From contig JACSSC010000031.1 of assembly GCA_014879445.1 (NCBI GenBank), positions 1 to 40,928 of the forward strand: a DNA stretch of 40,928 nt, given 5' to 3'. The stretch comes from Candidatus Competibacteraceae bacterium. Its GTDB lineage: Bacteria; Bacteroidota; Bacteroidia; CAIKAF01. Every line of letters starts with the position of its first letter. Position 1 is the stretch's first letter. Under the pieces are notes generated by a model that saw only the letters and a program-made list of their open reading frames with translations, searched no databases and had not been told where the DNA came from. The translations under genes were made by a program, and so were the position numbers. Below, piece by piece: positions 16,511 through 25,111 of this stretch.

Positions 16511-16849
16511 TTAATACATTAAACTCTTTTTAGAGGTATTACGCCACCCGGCCTGGCTTTCATAATCAACAAAATAAATTTTCAGGTCGGCCTGGCTTTC
16601 ATAATCCACAAAGAATACTTTCTTTTTGGCTTGGCTGCTATAGCTTGTAAAAAACCATTTACCATCGTTGTCGCCGGCCTGGCTTTCGTATTTCACCTTG
16701 TACACCTTCAAGTCGGCTTGACTTTCGTATTTTACAACAAAAACTTTCACATCCGCCTGACTTGAATAATCAACAGAGTAAACCTTTTGAGCTTGCATGA
16801 AAGCTACAGAGCAAAAAACAAATCCAAAAAACAAAACAATTTTTTTCAT
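16511..16849 (-). CDS. Secreted YxSQA-repeat protein (DUF6150-like)
   Basis: A 112-residue small exported protein. Residues 1-20 form a signal peptide (cleavage likely after MQA). The rest is built from six copies of Y(E/S)SQA at residues 28, 41, 54, 70, 83 and 96, spaced 13-13-16-13-13 and separated by short V/K/Y-rich strands (for example DLKVYKVK). This suggests a small repetitive beta structure. I believe it belongs to the DUF6150 group common in Bacteroidota; no function is established to my knowledge. A one-mismatch -7 box (TAATATTG, minus strand, 16879-16872) lies 22 nt upstream. It is divergent from the beta-helix gene. Confidence 0.8.
   Translation of the reverse strand: MKKIVLFFGFVFCSVAFMQAQKVYSVDYSSQADVKVFVVKYESQADLKVYKVKYESQAGDNDGKWFFTSYSSQAKKKVFFVDYESQADLKIYFVDYESQAGWRNTSKKSLMY
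16550..16768 (-). repeat. In-frame repeats encoding six Y(E/S)SQA units
   Basis: Six related units, mostly 39 bp apart with one 48-bp step, lie inside the small secreted-protein gene. The plus strand shows recurring GCCTGGCTTTC or close variants. Codons differ between copies, so the repeat is old or maintained by protein selection rather than newly expanded. Confidence 0.75.
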
Positions 16850-16939
16850 GAGTGAATAATTTAATAAACTCCAATATTACATTTTTTTTTCATAGCAGAT
16901 ATGATTTTATCTTTAATTTTACAAACAGAAACGATTGTC

Positions 16940-17791
16940 ATGAGGTATTTTTCTTTATTTATATTATTGGTATGCTCGCAAGCTTTATTTGCGCAGCTAA
17001 GCATTACAGTGCGTACTGCCGCTGAGTTTTTGAATGCGCTTGGGCCTAATCGTACCATCTGGGTTGAGCCGGGCGATTATGTATTAAGTCAAGCGGCTTT
17101 CACACCTAATGATTATATTGAGTGGTTTCAGGCGTACGACGGGCCTGAAGCTACGCTCAAAGGAGTAAAAAACCTGACCATTAAAGGAAAGGGCAATCCG
17201 CGTATTCTTACTGAGCCACGATATGCATGGGTGTTGGCTTTTCGCGAATCCGGCAATTTACATTTCGAAGGTATTACTTTTGGGCATACTGAGGCAGGAT
17301 ATTGCGAAGGAGGCGTATTGCTTTTTGATAAATGTCATAATATTACTATCAAAAACTGTAATCTATACGGAAGTGGTACGGTTGGTTTAACCTTAAATGA
17401 AGTAAAGCAATTCAGTTTTTTGAAAAGCCATATTTATGAATGCACTTATGCCATTATGTCGTTGAATCTTTCGTCCAATTTAATTTTTTCTGGGGCTTCA
17501 TTCACTAAAACAGGTAGTTTTGATTTGGTTGAAATTGTTGAATGCAATCAAGTAAGTTTTGAGAAGTGTAAATTCTCCGACAACTTTAATGACCCTTTTG
17601 CGCCCTGGTTTTTTCGTATTGACAGTAGTTGGCTGACAGAATTTAATAATATCAAACCCGGCAATAGCAGACAGATCATCATCAAATCATGTCTTTTTGA
17701 AAACAACAATGTGCATAAATTTTGTAATGAAATAGAAAAACTAACCTTAGAAAAAAATTCGTTTAAAAACAATTTATTCATCAAACCATGA
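16940..17791 (+). CDS. Secreted right-handed beta-helix (pectin lyase-like) protein
   Basis: A 283-residue exported protein. The signal peptide MRYFSLFILLVCSQALFAQ (1-19) sets the start at 16940; an in-frame ATG at 16901 would put 13 extra residues before it. The mature part shows the irregular N/V/I-rich coils of parallel beta-helix proteins, for example NLTIKGKGN, HNITIKNCNLYG, and the repeated 'sFlkShiyeC' and 'fekCkFsdN' rungs. Polysaccharide-binding or lyase activity occurs in this fold, but no catalytic set can be assigned, so function is unknown. Its stop overlaps the start of the Crp/Fnr gene (ATGA). A one-mismatch box TATCTTTA lies at 16908-16915. Confidence 0.75.
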   Translation: MRYFSLFILLVCSQALFAQLSITVRTAAEFLNALGPNRTIWVEPGDYVLSQAAFTPNDYIEWFQAYDGPEATLKGVKNLTIKGKGNPRILTEPRYAWVLAFRESGNLHFEGITFGHTEAGYCEGGVLLFDKCHNITIKNCNLYGSGTVGLTLNEVKQFSFLKSHIYECTYAIMSLNLSSNLIFSGASFTKTGSFDLVEIVECNQVSFEKCKFSDNFNDPFAPWFFRIDSSWLTEFNNIKPGNSRQIIIKSCLFENNNVHKFCNEIEKLTLEKNSFKNNLFIKP

Positions 17792-18441
17792 CGCAGGCAG
17801 TACGTATTGGAGCAGATTATATCAAACGATTGATACCGGATGCCGAACCTGGTTTAACAGATGAATTGATAGCTTATGGATCGGTAAAGGAGTATGCAGC
17901 AGGAGAAATGATTATTGATGTTGGACAATTCATTCGGTCAACAGCCGTACTAAGCAAAGGAATACTAAAAGTATATCGAGAAAGCGGAGAAGGAGATGAA
18001 TTTTTGATGTATTTTTTAGAGCCCGGGGATGCCTGCGCACTTACTGTATTATGTGAAGTTAGAAACGAGAGAAGCTCAATTGCTGTAAAAGCCGACGATG
18101 ATGCAGAAATTATTTTTATTCCGTTAGAAAAATCTGAGCTATGGCAAATCCGATTTCCTTCGTGGCACAGATTTATTATTGGCAATTATCGTCGTCGTTT
18201 TGAAGAGTTATTAACTACGCTTGATAGCGTTGTATTTAAGGCCTTAGATGAGCGATTGGAGTTTTATCTCAAACGTCAGGCCAAGCTCAATGGCCGTTTG
18301 ATATCCTTATCGCATCAACAGATTGCAGACGATTTGAATAGTACACGTGAGGTTATTTCGCGATTATTGAAAAAATTGGAACAAACAGGCAAAGTCAAGC
18401 TCAGCAGAAATTCGCTTGAAATATTGACGTTGATAAATTAA
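17788..18441 (+). CDS. Crp/Fnr-family transcriptional regulator
   Basis: A 217-residue regulator. An N-terminal cyclic-nucleotide-binding-like beta-roll (about 20-135: GQFIRSTAVLSKGILKVYRE, then FLEPGDACALTVLC) is followed by a dimer helix and a C-terminal winged helix (about 150-215) with SHQQIADDLNSTREVISRLLKKLE as the HTH. The canonical cAMP contact residues are not clearly preserved, and no Fnr-type iron-sulfur cysteine cluster is seen, so its signal is unknown. It overlaps the upstream secreted beta-helix gene by four bases and ends immediately before the convergent tatA stop codon. Confidence 0.9.
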   Translation: MTQAVRIGADYIKRLIPDAEPGLTDELIAYGSVKEYAAGEMIIDVGQFIRSTAVLSKGILKVYRESGEGDEFLMYFLEPGDACALTVLCEVRNERSSIAVKADDDAEIIFIPLEKSELWQIRFPSWHRFIIGNYRRRFEELLTTLDSVVFKALDERLEFYLKRQAKLNGRLISLSHQQIADDLNSTREVISRLLKKLEQTGKVKLSRNSLEILTLIN

Positions 18442-18756
18442 TTAAGAATTGTCTTGTGAGGATTGATGGATATCGGTTTCCACTTTTCTTATTTCTTTCT
18501 CGAAAGATTCAATATGTTGATCGAGAGGATTGGTGATTTGAGCATCTAATGGGTTAGAAATTTGGTTCTGCATTTTTTCAGCACTTTCTCTTATTTCGCG
18601 CTGAATATTACCGGTTGCATTTTTAAACTCACGTATTCCTTTACCCAGCCCTTTCATCAATTCGGGAATATTTTTGGAGCCAAAAAATATCAGTGCAAAA
18701 AGAATTACAACAATAATTTCACCACCACTGATATCAAAAAGCAATAACGTAAACAT
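18442..18756 (-). CDS. tatA: Twin-arginine translocase subunit TatA/TatE
   Basis: A 104-residue component of the Tat pathway that exports folded proteins across the inner membrane. The single N-terminal helix (about 10-25, GEIIVVILFALIFFGSK) is followed by the FGSKNIPELMKGLGKGIREFK amphipathic helix hallmark (quoted across the junction). The tail is polar and helical. TatC is not in the window. The start is the ATG at 18756. The gene is convergent with the Crp/Fnr gene, with no spacer, and separated from the beta-oxidation operon upstream by an intrinsic terminator. Confidence 0.93.
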   Translation of the reverse strand: MFTLLLFDISGGEIIVVILFALIFFGSKNIPELMKGLGKGIREFKNATGNIQREIRESAEKMQNQISNPLDAQITNPLDQHIESFEKEIRKVETDIHQSSQDNS

Positions 18757-18821
18757 AACCTTTATAAATCTTTGACAAAGGTATGCAATCTCATCCTCTA
18801 TTCAAAATCGGGCAAAAATAA

Positions 18822-18852
18822 AAAAGGGCTGCAAAACAATCACAGCCCTTTT
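18822..18852 (-). terminator. Intrinsic terminator of the beta-oxidation operon
   Basis: AAAAGGGCTG (18822-18831) and CAGCCCTTTT (18843-18852) form a perfect 10-bp stem with an 11-nt loop. On the minus strand it is followed by a long T-rich run (TTTTTTATTTTTG overlapping the arm). It lies 20 bp after the acyl-CoA dehydrogenase stop codon. Confidence 0.85.
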
Positions 18853-18871
18853 ACCTATACACACTTTAATT

Positions 18872-20671
18872 TCAGAAGCAATATCTATTTTCTTCAATTA
18901 GTTTTTGAGCGATACGCTGACGCGCCTCTTTGGTGTTAACGGGTTCGAATTTGGTAAATCTTTTCAACCCGATAATCATCATTTTTTGCTCATCGCCTTC
19001 GGCAAATGAGTTGATGGCGTTTTTGCCAGACACCCAAAGTTTATCAGCCACATCATTAAACGTAACACGCATGATGTCTATATAAATTTGAGCAGCGGCC
19101 TCACCACGCAGTGCAACCAACTTTTCGGCACGAAGCATAACCGATTCGGCGATATAGGTTTTGATGGCCATGTCGGCAATGTTCATGAGCACTTCCTGCT
19201 CTTTTGCCAACTGCATCATTAGTTTTTGAACAGCAGCACCGGCTACCAGCAATATGGCTTTTTTGAATTGGGTAATGGCTTTTTTCTCAGCAGCAAACAA
19301 CTCGTTAGATTCATCGCCAAAATCGGGAATTGCCATCAGTTCATTTACAACGGCCTGAGCAGGCCCCATTAAGTCAATTTCGCCTTTCATGGCACGTTTC
19401 AGAATCATATCTACGGTAAGCATACGATTAATTTCATTTGTGCCTTCAAAGATGCGATTGATACGTGCATCGCGATATGCACGATCCATTGGAGCTTCAG
19501 CCGAATATCCCATTCCGCCATACACTTGTACGCCCTCGTCAACCACAAAATCTAATACTTCAGACCCTTCCACCTTCATCATAGCGCATTCAATGGCAAA
19601 CTGCTCAACCCCTTTCAGCTCGGCCTGTGCTGCATCCATACCTTCTGTGCTATATGCATGAATACGATCTTCAATATTTTGGCTGGCACGATAGGTTGCC
19701 GATTCGGCACCAAAAATGCGAATAGCCATTTCTGCTAATTTATGACGGATAGCGCCATACTTAGAAATAGAACGGCCAAACTGAATACGCTCATTTGAAT
19801 AATTAATAGCGACAGATGCTACTTTTTTTGATGCACCAACTGCGGCAGCAGATAGTTTAATACGGCCAATATTGAGAATATTAACGGCAATTTTAAACCC
19901 ATTTCCTCTGGTTGAGAGCATATTTTCGGCAGGTACTTTGCAATCTTCAAAAAACACCTGTCGGGTTGAAGAACCTTTTATCCCCATTTTCTTTTCTTCG
20001 GCATTAAGACGAACACCGCCAAATGATTTTTCAACAATAAAAGCGGAGAGATTCTCATCATCTTCCACTTTGGCGAATACGATAAAAATATCGGCGAAGC
20101 CGGCATTGGTAATCCACATCTTTTGCCCATTGATGATATAATGCTTGCCGTCGGAAGTAGGCATGGCCTTTGTTTTTCCTGAATTTGCATCAGACCCAGA
20201 GCCGGGTTCGGTAAGGCAATAACTTGCTTTCCATTCGCCTGTAGCTAATTTAGGCAAGTACTTGGCTTTTTGTTCGTCATTTCCATACAGCACAATAGGT
20301 AAGGTTCCGATACCTGTATGTGCCGAGATGGCAACAGCGTAGGAATGACCGGCACCCAACACTTCGGTAGCCAGCATACCTGTGATAAAATCCTTTCCAA
20401 ATCCGCCGTATTGCTCTGGAATATTCAAGCCCAGCAATCCCAATTCTCCAGATTTGTCGAGTAAAGAAGGCATAAGCTCGGGTTCTTGCATACTATCAAG
20501 ACGTTCAACAAGCGGATAAACTTCATTTTGAAGAAAATCGTTACAAGTTTGAGCAATCATACGTTGCTCTTCATCAAACTCTTCAGGAATAAAAACATCC
20601 TGATAAGACGTTTCTTTTATAAGCCACTCTCCGCCTTTTAGGGCTGTTTTTTTAGCTTCCATAGTATCCAT
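18872..20671 (-). CDS. Acyl-CoA dehydrogenase
   Basis: A 599-residue FAD enzyme for the first step of fatty-acid beta-oxidation. Its length and C-terminal extension resemble the VLCAD/ACAD9-like branch rather than the ~380-residue short-chain type. Signatures are CLTEPGSGSDANSGKT and MWITNAGFADIFIVFAKV for flavin binding, RIKLSAAAVGASKKV, QVYGGMGYSAEAPMDRAYRD, and IFEGTNEINRM with the expected catalytic base Glu409. It lies 75 bp after the thiolase gene as the last member of the beta-oxidation operon. Electron-transfer flavoprotein genes are not in the window. Chain-length preference is inferred only. Confidence 0.93.
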   Translation of the reverse strand: MDTMEAKKTALKGGEWLIKETSYQDVFIPEEFDEEQRMIAQTCNDFLQNEVYPLVERLDSMQEPELMPSLLDKSGELGLLGLNIPEQYGGFGKDFITGMLATEVLGAGHSYAVAISAHTGIGTLPIVLYGNDEQKAKYLPKLATGEWKASYCLTEPGSGSDANSGKTKAMPTSDGKHYIINGQKMWITNAGFADIFIVFAKVEDDENLSAFIVEKSFGGVRLNAEEKKMGIKGSSTRQVFFEDCKVPAENMLSTRGNGFKIAVNILNIGRIKLSAAAVGASKKVASVAINYSNERIQFGRSISKYGAIRHKLAEMAIRIFGAESATYRASQNIEDRIHAYSTEGMDAAQAELKGVEQFAIECAMMKVEGSEVLDFVVDEGVQVYGGMGYSAEAPMDRAYRDARINRIFEGTNEINRMLTVDMILKRAMKGEIDLMGPAQAVVNELMAIPDFGDESNELFAAEKKAITQFKKAILLVAGAAVQKLMMQLAKEQEVLMNIADMAIKTYIAESVMLRAEKLVALRGEAAAQIYIDIMRVTFNDVADKLWVSGKNAINSFAEGDEQKMMIIGLKRFTKFEPVNTKEARQRIAQKLIEENRYCF

Positions 20672-20746
20672 ACATTTAATTATTTAATTTTTGAATTTGA
20701 GATATCAGATTATGAATATTTAATATGTTATAGGTTAGAATATATT

Positions 20747-21928
20747 TTAATTCAACAATTCAAATATACCGGCAGCGCCTTGCCCCGTTCCTACACACAT
20801 GGTTACCATTCCATATTTCTTTTTGCGTCTGCGTAGTTCGTTTAATACCTGAACGGTAAGTTTGCTACCTGTGCAGCCCAAAGGATGTCCCAACGCAATA
20901 GCACCACCGTTCACATTCAGCACCTCTGGATTAATTCCTAATTCGCGTTGAATGGCAATAGATTGAGAAGCAAATGCCTCATTGAGTTCGATTACATCTA
21001 TATCCTGAAGTGAAAGTCCGGCACGCTTTAATGCATTGGGGATAGCATAGATGGGGCCTACGCCCATAATTGCAGGTTCAAGTCCATTTACACCATAAGA
21101 AACTAAACGGGCTATGGGTTGAATGTTTAAATCTTTAACCATGCGTTCAGACATGACCAAAACAAATGCAGCGCCATCTGAAGTTTGCGATGCATTTCCG
21201 GCAGTAACGGATCCCTTTGCATCAAAAACGGGCTTAAGACGAGCCAACGCTTCAACCGTAGTATCGGCACGTGGGCCTTCGTCGGTATCAAACATATATT
21301 CGCGGGTTTGTTTTATTCCTGCCGGATCTAAATAATTTTCTTTTACGGTTATTGGAGCAATATCGTCTTTAAACTTGCCTTCTTTAATTGCCGCAACAGC
21401 TTTACGATGTGAGTCAAATGAATAAGTGTCTTGATCTTCACGTGAAATGTTGTACCTTCTTGCTACCTCTTCGGCTGTTAAACCCATTCCCCAATAATAG
21501 GAAGGATTGGATTTTGCCAAATCAGAATTGGGTACTATGCGCCATCCACCAAAAGGAATAGGGCTCATGCTTTCTGCCCCACCTGCTATGATACAATCGG
21601 CCATTCCACTTTGAATTTTTGACGAAGCGATAGCAATGGTTTCAAGACCTGATGCGCAATAGCGGTTGATTGTCATGCCGGGAACCGACTCTATTTCCAA
21701 ACCAATCAACGATATCATTCTTCCCATATTCAGCCCTTGTTCTGCTTCGGGGGTAGCATTTCCAACAATCACATCATCTATTCTTGTTTTATCGAGTTGA
21801 GGAAACTGAGCCATCAAGTGTTTGATCACATCAGCAGCATTTTCGTCAGGCCTTCTGAATCGAAGTTTCCCTCTGGGTGCTTTTGCTACTGCTGTTCTGT
21901 ATCCTGCTACAATATATGCTGTTTGCAT
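20747..21928 (-). CDS. Acetyl-CoA C-acyltransferase (thiolase)
   Basis: A 393-residue thiolase that cleaves 3-ketoacyl-CoA in the last step of beta-oxidation. The nucleophile Cys91 is in [10 protein letters not shown], the second-domain signature is [16 protein letters not shown], and the C-terminal active-site Cys is in [11 protein letters not shown]. Length and motifs are typical of FadA-type enzymes. It sits 39 bp downstream of the HAD/enoyl-CoA hydratase fusion, consistent with the two products forming a trifunctional complex. A biosynthetic acetoacetyl-CoA thiolase is the alternative, but context favours degradation. Confidence 0.94.
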   Translation of the reverse strand: MQTAYIVAGYRTAVAKAPRGKLRFRRPDENAADVIKHLMAQFPQLDKTRIDDVIVGNATPEAEQGLNMGRMISLIGLEIESVPGMTINRYCASGLETIAIASSKIQSGMADCIIAGGAESMSPIPFGGWRIVPNSDLAKSNPSYYWGMGLTAEEVARRYNISREDQDTYSFDSHRKAVAAIKEGKFKDDIAPITVKENYLDPAGIKQTREYMFDTDEGPRADTTVEALARLKPVFDAKGSVTAGNASQTSDGAAFVLVMSERMVKDLNIQPIARLVSYGVNGLEPAIMGVGPIYAIPNALKRAGLSLQDIDVIELNEAFASQSIAIQRELGINPEVLNVNGGAIALGHPLGCTGSKLTVQVLNELRRRKKKYGMVTMCVGTGQGAAGIFELLN

Positions 21929-21967
21929 AAAAATTATTTTAATAGTTAATGAATAATATGTTTAAAA

Positions 21968-24433
21968 TCAGTTTCTGAGCGGTTTGCCATTTTTCAACAT
22001 AAACTGTATTCGTTCAAGGGTTTTGCGTGTACCGAGTAAGCTCAGGAATGCTTCACGTTCGAGATCGAGCAAATATTTTTCACTCACTTGTGTGCGTTCA
22101 GAGAGGTCGCCTCCACAAAGCACATAGCCCAGCTTTTCGCTGATAAGCGCATCATGCTCTGAGATGTAATGACCTGACAGCATAGCATTGGCGCCGGCAT
22201 ATACAATGCCCATTCCTTCTTTTCCCATCACAGTAATATCAGTACGGGGCACAGGTTGTGTGTATCCGGCTTCAAACATGTCAATAACTTTGCGTTTGGC
22301 TTCAGCAATTTGACGAGAACGGCTCACGACAGTTTTATCAAAACCAGGGCGGAAAATGCCTAAATCAAAAGCTTCCCAACCCGAGGTTGCCACTTTGGCC
22401 ATACCAACAGTAAGGAAGCGTTCACGCAAGCGATTGATGCGCACATCGCCATCTTTAAGTTCGTCGGATAATCGAACGGCAAACTCTTTGGTACCACCAC
22501 CTCCGGGTATAACACCTACACCTACCTCAACCAGTCCGATATAGGTTTCGGTAGAAGCCACAACGGCATCGGCATGCAGGCACATTTCGCAACCACCACC
22601 AAGCGTAAGCCCGTGTGGGGCAACAACAACCGGAATAGAAGAATAGCGCAAACGCATCGTCATATTTTGAAATGCCTTAACTGCAAAATTCAATTCATCC
22701 CATTCCTGCTCAATAGCCAACATCATTATCATCGCCAGATTGGCGCCTGCTGAAAAGTTTTCACCCTCGTTGGCAATTACCAATCCCTTCCATCCCTGCG
22801 ATTCAGCAATATCAATAGCTTTATTAACACCAGCAATTATTTCAGAACCAATCGAGTTCATTTTGGTGTGAAATTCAAGGTTTAATACACCATCACCAAT
22901 ATCAATTAATGTTGTACCACTATTGCCCCATACTTTTTTATCTGACTTGATATTTTGGAGAATGATAAATGCATCCTGACCGGGTATAGCTTGATGAGAT
23001 TTGGAAGACGTATCGTAAAACATGCGTTTACCGGCATTCATTTGATAAAATGAAGATACCCCTGACGAAATCATATCATACACCCATTGGGCAGGCGGTG
23101 TGCCATTTTCTTCCATCCCTTTTACAGCATTAGCAACGCCAAGTGAGTCCCAAACTTTAAAAGGCCCCATAGCCCATCCAAATCCGGCGCTCATGGCATC
23201 ATCAACGCGGTAAATCTCATTACTTATCTCTGGTATGCGATGAGATACATATTGAAATAAAGTATAAAAATATTTGCGATAAAAATTTCCGGCAGCATCT
23301 TTTCCGTTAAGCAAAACAGGAAATCTATCAGCCAACTTGTCAATAGTTTTAGTGGCTTCGAGAGTCGCAAATTTAACTTTCTTCTGCGATACATATTCCA
23401 AGGTTTTGAAGTCGAGAGAAAGAATCTCTGACGCTCCGTCGCTATGTGTAACTTTTTTGAAAAAACCTTGCTTGGTTTTTTGTCCTAACCATTTGTTTTC
23501 AATCATTTTTTCGAGAAAACTTGGCAACACAAATTTCTCTTTGGCCTCATCGTTGGGCAGATTGGCCTGTAAACCTTTGGCTACATTCACTAATGTATCA
23601 AGACCAACAACATCTGCTGTTCTGAATGTTGCCGACTTGGCGCCTCCAATCACAGGGCCGGTAAGTTTGTCTATTTCTTCTGGAGTCAGACCTAATTCAT
23701 CCACCATATGAAATAAAGCCATAATGCTGAATACACCTATACGGTTTGCAATAAATGCAGGCGTATCTTTACACAATACTGTGGTTTTTCCTAAAAACTT
23801 CTCCCCGTATTCCATAAAAAATGTCACAACATCAGGATGGGTTTTGGATGATGGAATCACCTCAAGAAGTTTGAGATAACGCGGAGGGTTGAAGAAATGT
23901 GTTCCGCAGAAATACTGTTGAAAATCATCAGACCTGCCCTGAATTAGCATCTCCATTGGAATACCCGAAGTATTGGAGGTTATTAAAGTACCGGGCTTAC
24001 GGTATTTTTCTACCTTCTCAAAAACCTGTTGTTTGATGTCTAATCTTTCAACAACGACTTCAATAATCCAATCTGCTTCGGCAATGCGCTGCATATCATC
24101 ATCAAAATTTCCCAGACGTATGCGATTAGCAAAACTTTTATGATACAAAGGATTGGGGCTAAGCTTCAACGCTTGCTGATACGCACTGGTAACAATGCGG
24201 TTTCTCACTTGTTTAGTTTCCATCGTCATGCCTTTGGCTTTTTCGTCGTCGGTAAGCTCAAAAGGAACGATATCTAACAAATCCACTTCCAATCCGATAT
24301 TGGCAAAGTGCATGGCTATTTGCGATCCCATTACTCCGGAGCCCAACACCGCGGCACGTTTGATTTTTCGATGCAGGATGGACTCCTGTTTGCCAGTACT
24401 TGTGTTTATTGTTGGCTTGGCCATTGTTTCCAT
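21968..24433 (-). CDS. 3-hydroxyacyl-CoA dehydrogenase/enoyl-CoA hydratase fusion
   Basis: An 821-residue multifunctional beta-oxidation enzyme with the dehydrogenase first and the hydratase last, opposite to E. coli FadB. Residues 26-50 hold the NAD-binding Rossmann loop VLGSGVMGSQIA; CGTHFFNPPRYLKLLEV carries the catalytic His and Glu region. A C-terminal dehydrogenase domain follows, then a crotonase domain (about 530-740) with NFSAGANL, LGGGCEM and EVGVGVIPGGGG, which include the oxyanion hole and both catalytic Glu positions. The start is set at the ATG at 24433 (14 bp after the MarR stop); MAK at 24424 is also possible. A longer frame to 24475 would overlap the MarR gene. Confidence 0.93.
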   Translation of the reverse strand: METMAKPTINTSTGKQESILHRKIKRAAVLGSGVMGSQIAMHFANIGLEVDLLDIVPFELTDDEKAKGMTMETKQVRNRIVTSAYQQALKLSPNPLYHKSFANRIRLGNFDDDMQRIAEADWIIEVVVERLDIKQQVFEKVEKYRKPGTLITSNTSGIPMEMLIQGRSDDFQQYFCGTHFFNPPRYLKLLEVIPSSKTHPDVVTFFMEYGEKFLGKTTVLCKDTPAFIANRIGVFSIMALFHMVDELGLTPEEIDKLTGPVIGGAKSATFRTADVVGLDTLVNVAKGLQANLPNDEAKEKFVLPSFLEKMIENKWLGQKTKQGFFKKVTHSDGASEILSLDFKTLEYVSQKKVKFATLEATKTIDKLADRFPVLLNGKDAAGNFYRKYFYTLFQYVSHRIPEISNEIYRVDDAMSAGFGWAMGPFKVWDSLGVANAVKGMEENGTPPAQWVYDMISSGVSSFYQMNAGKRMFYDTSSKSHQAIPGQDAFIILQNIKSDKKVWGNSGTTLIDIGDGVLNLEFHTKMNSIGSEIIAGVNKAIDIAESQGWKGLVIANEGENFSAGANLAMIMMLAIEQEWDELNFAVKAFQNMTMRLRYSSIPVVVAPHGLTLGGGCEMCLHADAVVASTETYIGLVEVGVGVIPGGGGTKEFAVRLSDELKDGDVRINRLRERFLTVGMAKVATSGWEAFDLGIFRPGFDKTVVSRSRQIAEAKRKVIDMFEAGYTQPVPRTDITVMGKEGMGIVYAGANAMLSGHYISEHDALISEKLGYVLCGGDLSERTQVSEKYLLDLEREAFLSLLGTRKTLERIQFMLKNGKPLRN

Positions 24434-24446
24434 CTTTCTTTTTATT

Positions 24447-24899
24447 TTATGAGTTAAATACCTGATTTTTTTCAATGATTCTTTGCAAATCAGCGATTAC
24501 ATCGAAAAACACACCTAATCTTTCGGTTGATATTTCACGCTGAACCACCTGATTAAACTGCTTAACCGTTCGCTTGGCAATCTCTTTCTTTTCCTTACCC
24601 GTTTCGGTTAAAAATATCTTTACTAATCGTTTATCTTTTAAATCCGACTTGCGATAAATCAATTCTTTTTCTTCTAATACCTTTAGCATGCGACTCAAAC
24701 TTCGTGGCTCCATTCCCAACAATGGGGCAATCTTCGTTGCCGGAGTCCCATTTTTTGAATCAATATTCAACAATACAAATCCAATCGAGGTAGTCAAATC
24801 ATATTCTATGCCTCGCTGGTTGTACATACGATTAATACTATGCCAAACGTGCTTAATCTGAAAATCTACCGTTTGCTCACGAGGAATGGACTGATGCAT
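24447..24899 (-). CDS. MarR-family transcriptional regulator of beta-oxidation
   Basis: About 150 residues with a MarR winged helix: KNGTPATKIAPLLGMEPRSL (helix-turn-helix) followed by RMLKVLEEKELIYRKSDLKD and the wing RLVKIFLTETGKE. It heads the beta-oxidation operon and probably represses it, with an acyl-CoA or fatty acid as the likely inducer (inference from context). Start choice: the ATG at 24914 lies only five bases beyond the -7 box, whereas Met at 24899 gives the usual ~20-nt spacing, so 24899 is preferred. A perfect 18-bp palindrome lies just upstream of the promoter box. Confidence 0.88.
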   Translation of the reverse strand: MHQSIPREQTVDFQIKHVWHSINRMYNQRGIEYDLTTSIGFVLLNIDSKNGTPATKIAPLLGMEPRSLSRMLKVLEEKELIYRKSDLKDKRLVKIFLTETGKEKKEIAKRTVKQFNQVVQREISTERLGVFFDVIADLQRIIEKNQVFNS

Positions 24900-24918
24900 T
24901 TCTTTTACTTTCACATTT

Positions 24919-24926
24919 CAAAAGTA
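24919..24926 (-). promoter_or_regulatory. Candidate -7 box of the beta-oxidation operon
   Basis: On the minus strand TACTTTTG matches TAnnTTTG exactly and ends 20 bases before the preferred ATG at 24899. The region where a -33 element would lie is covered by the palindrome at 24934-24951. Confidence 0.5.
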
Positions 24927-24933
24927 CAAAAAT

Positions 24934-24951
24934 TGTTATGCATGCATAACA
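24934..24951. promoter_or_regulatory. Perfect 18-bp palindrome, probable MarR operator
   Basis: TGTTATGCATGCATAACA reads the same on both strands. It begins 8 bp upstream of the -7 box and covers the spacer and -33 zone. MarR proteins bind 16-20-bp palindromes as dimers, often at their own promoters, so an autoregulatory operator is the best explanation. Confidence 0.7.
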
Positions 24952-25111
24952 TACGATGTTTAAATTTCAAAAATATTTCTTACAAAACACGTTTTCAGTT
25001 AGATAGATTTTTGTGTAAATACACATTACTGTTGATGATATCAAAAGCAGCGTATAGAGAAAAAAACAAAAAGGGCGTAATCTTTGTACATTCGTAGCGT
25101 TTTTTTTCGAA

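Noticed and set aside
19389-19661. Open frames antisense to the acyl-CoA dehydrogenase and other large genes
   Set aside because: They have no recognisable domains and lie opposite strongly conserved genes; they are by-products of codon use.
21968-24433. Frameshift or artificial fusion in the HAD/hydratase protein
   Set aside because: The dehydrogenase-then-hydratase order is a known arrangement and the reading frame is continuous with both active sites preserved.
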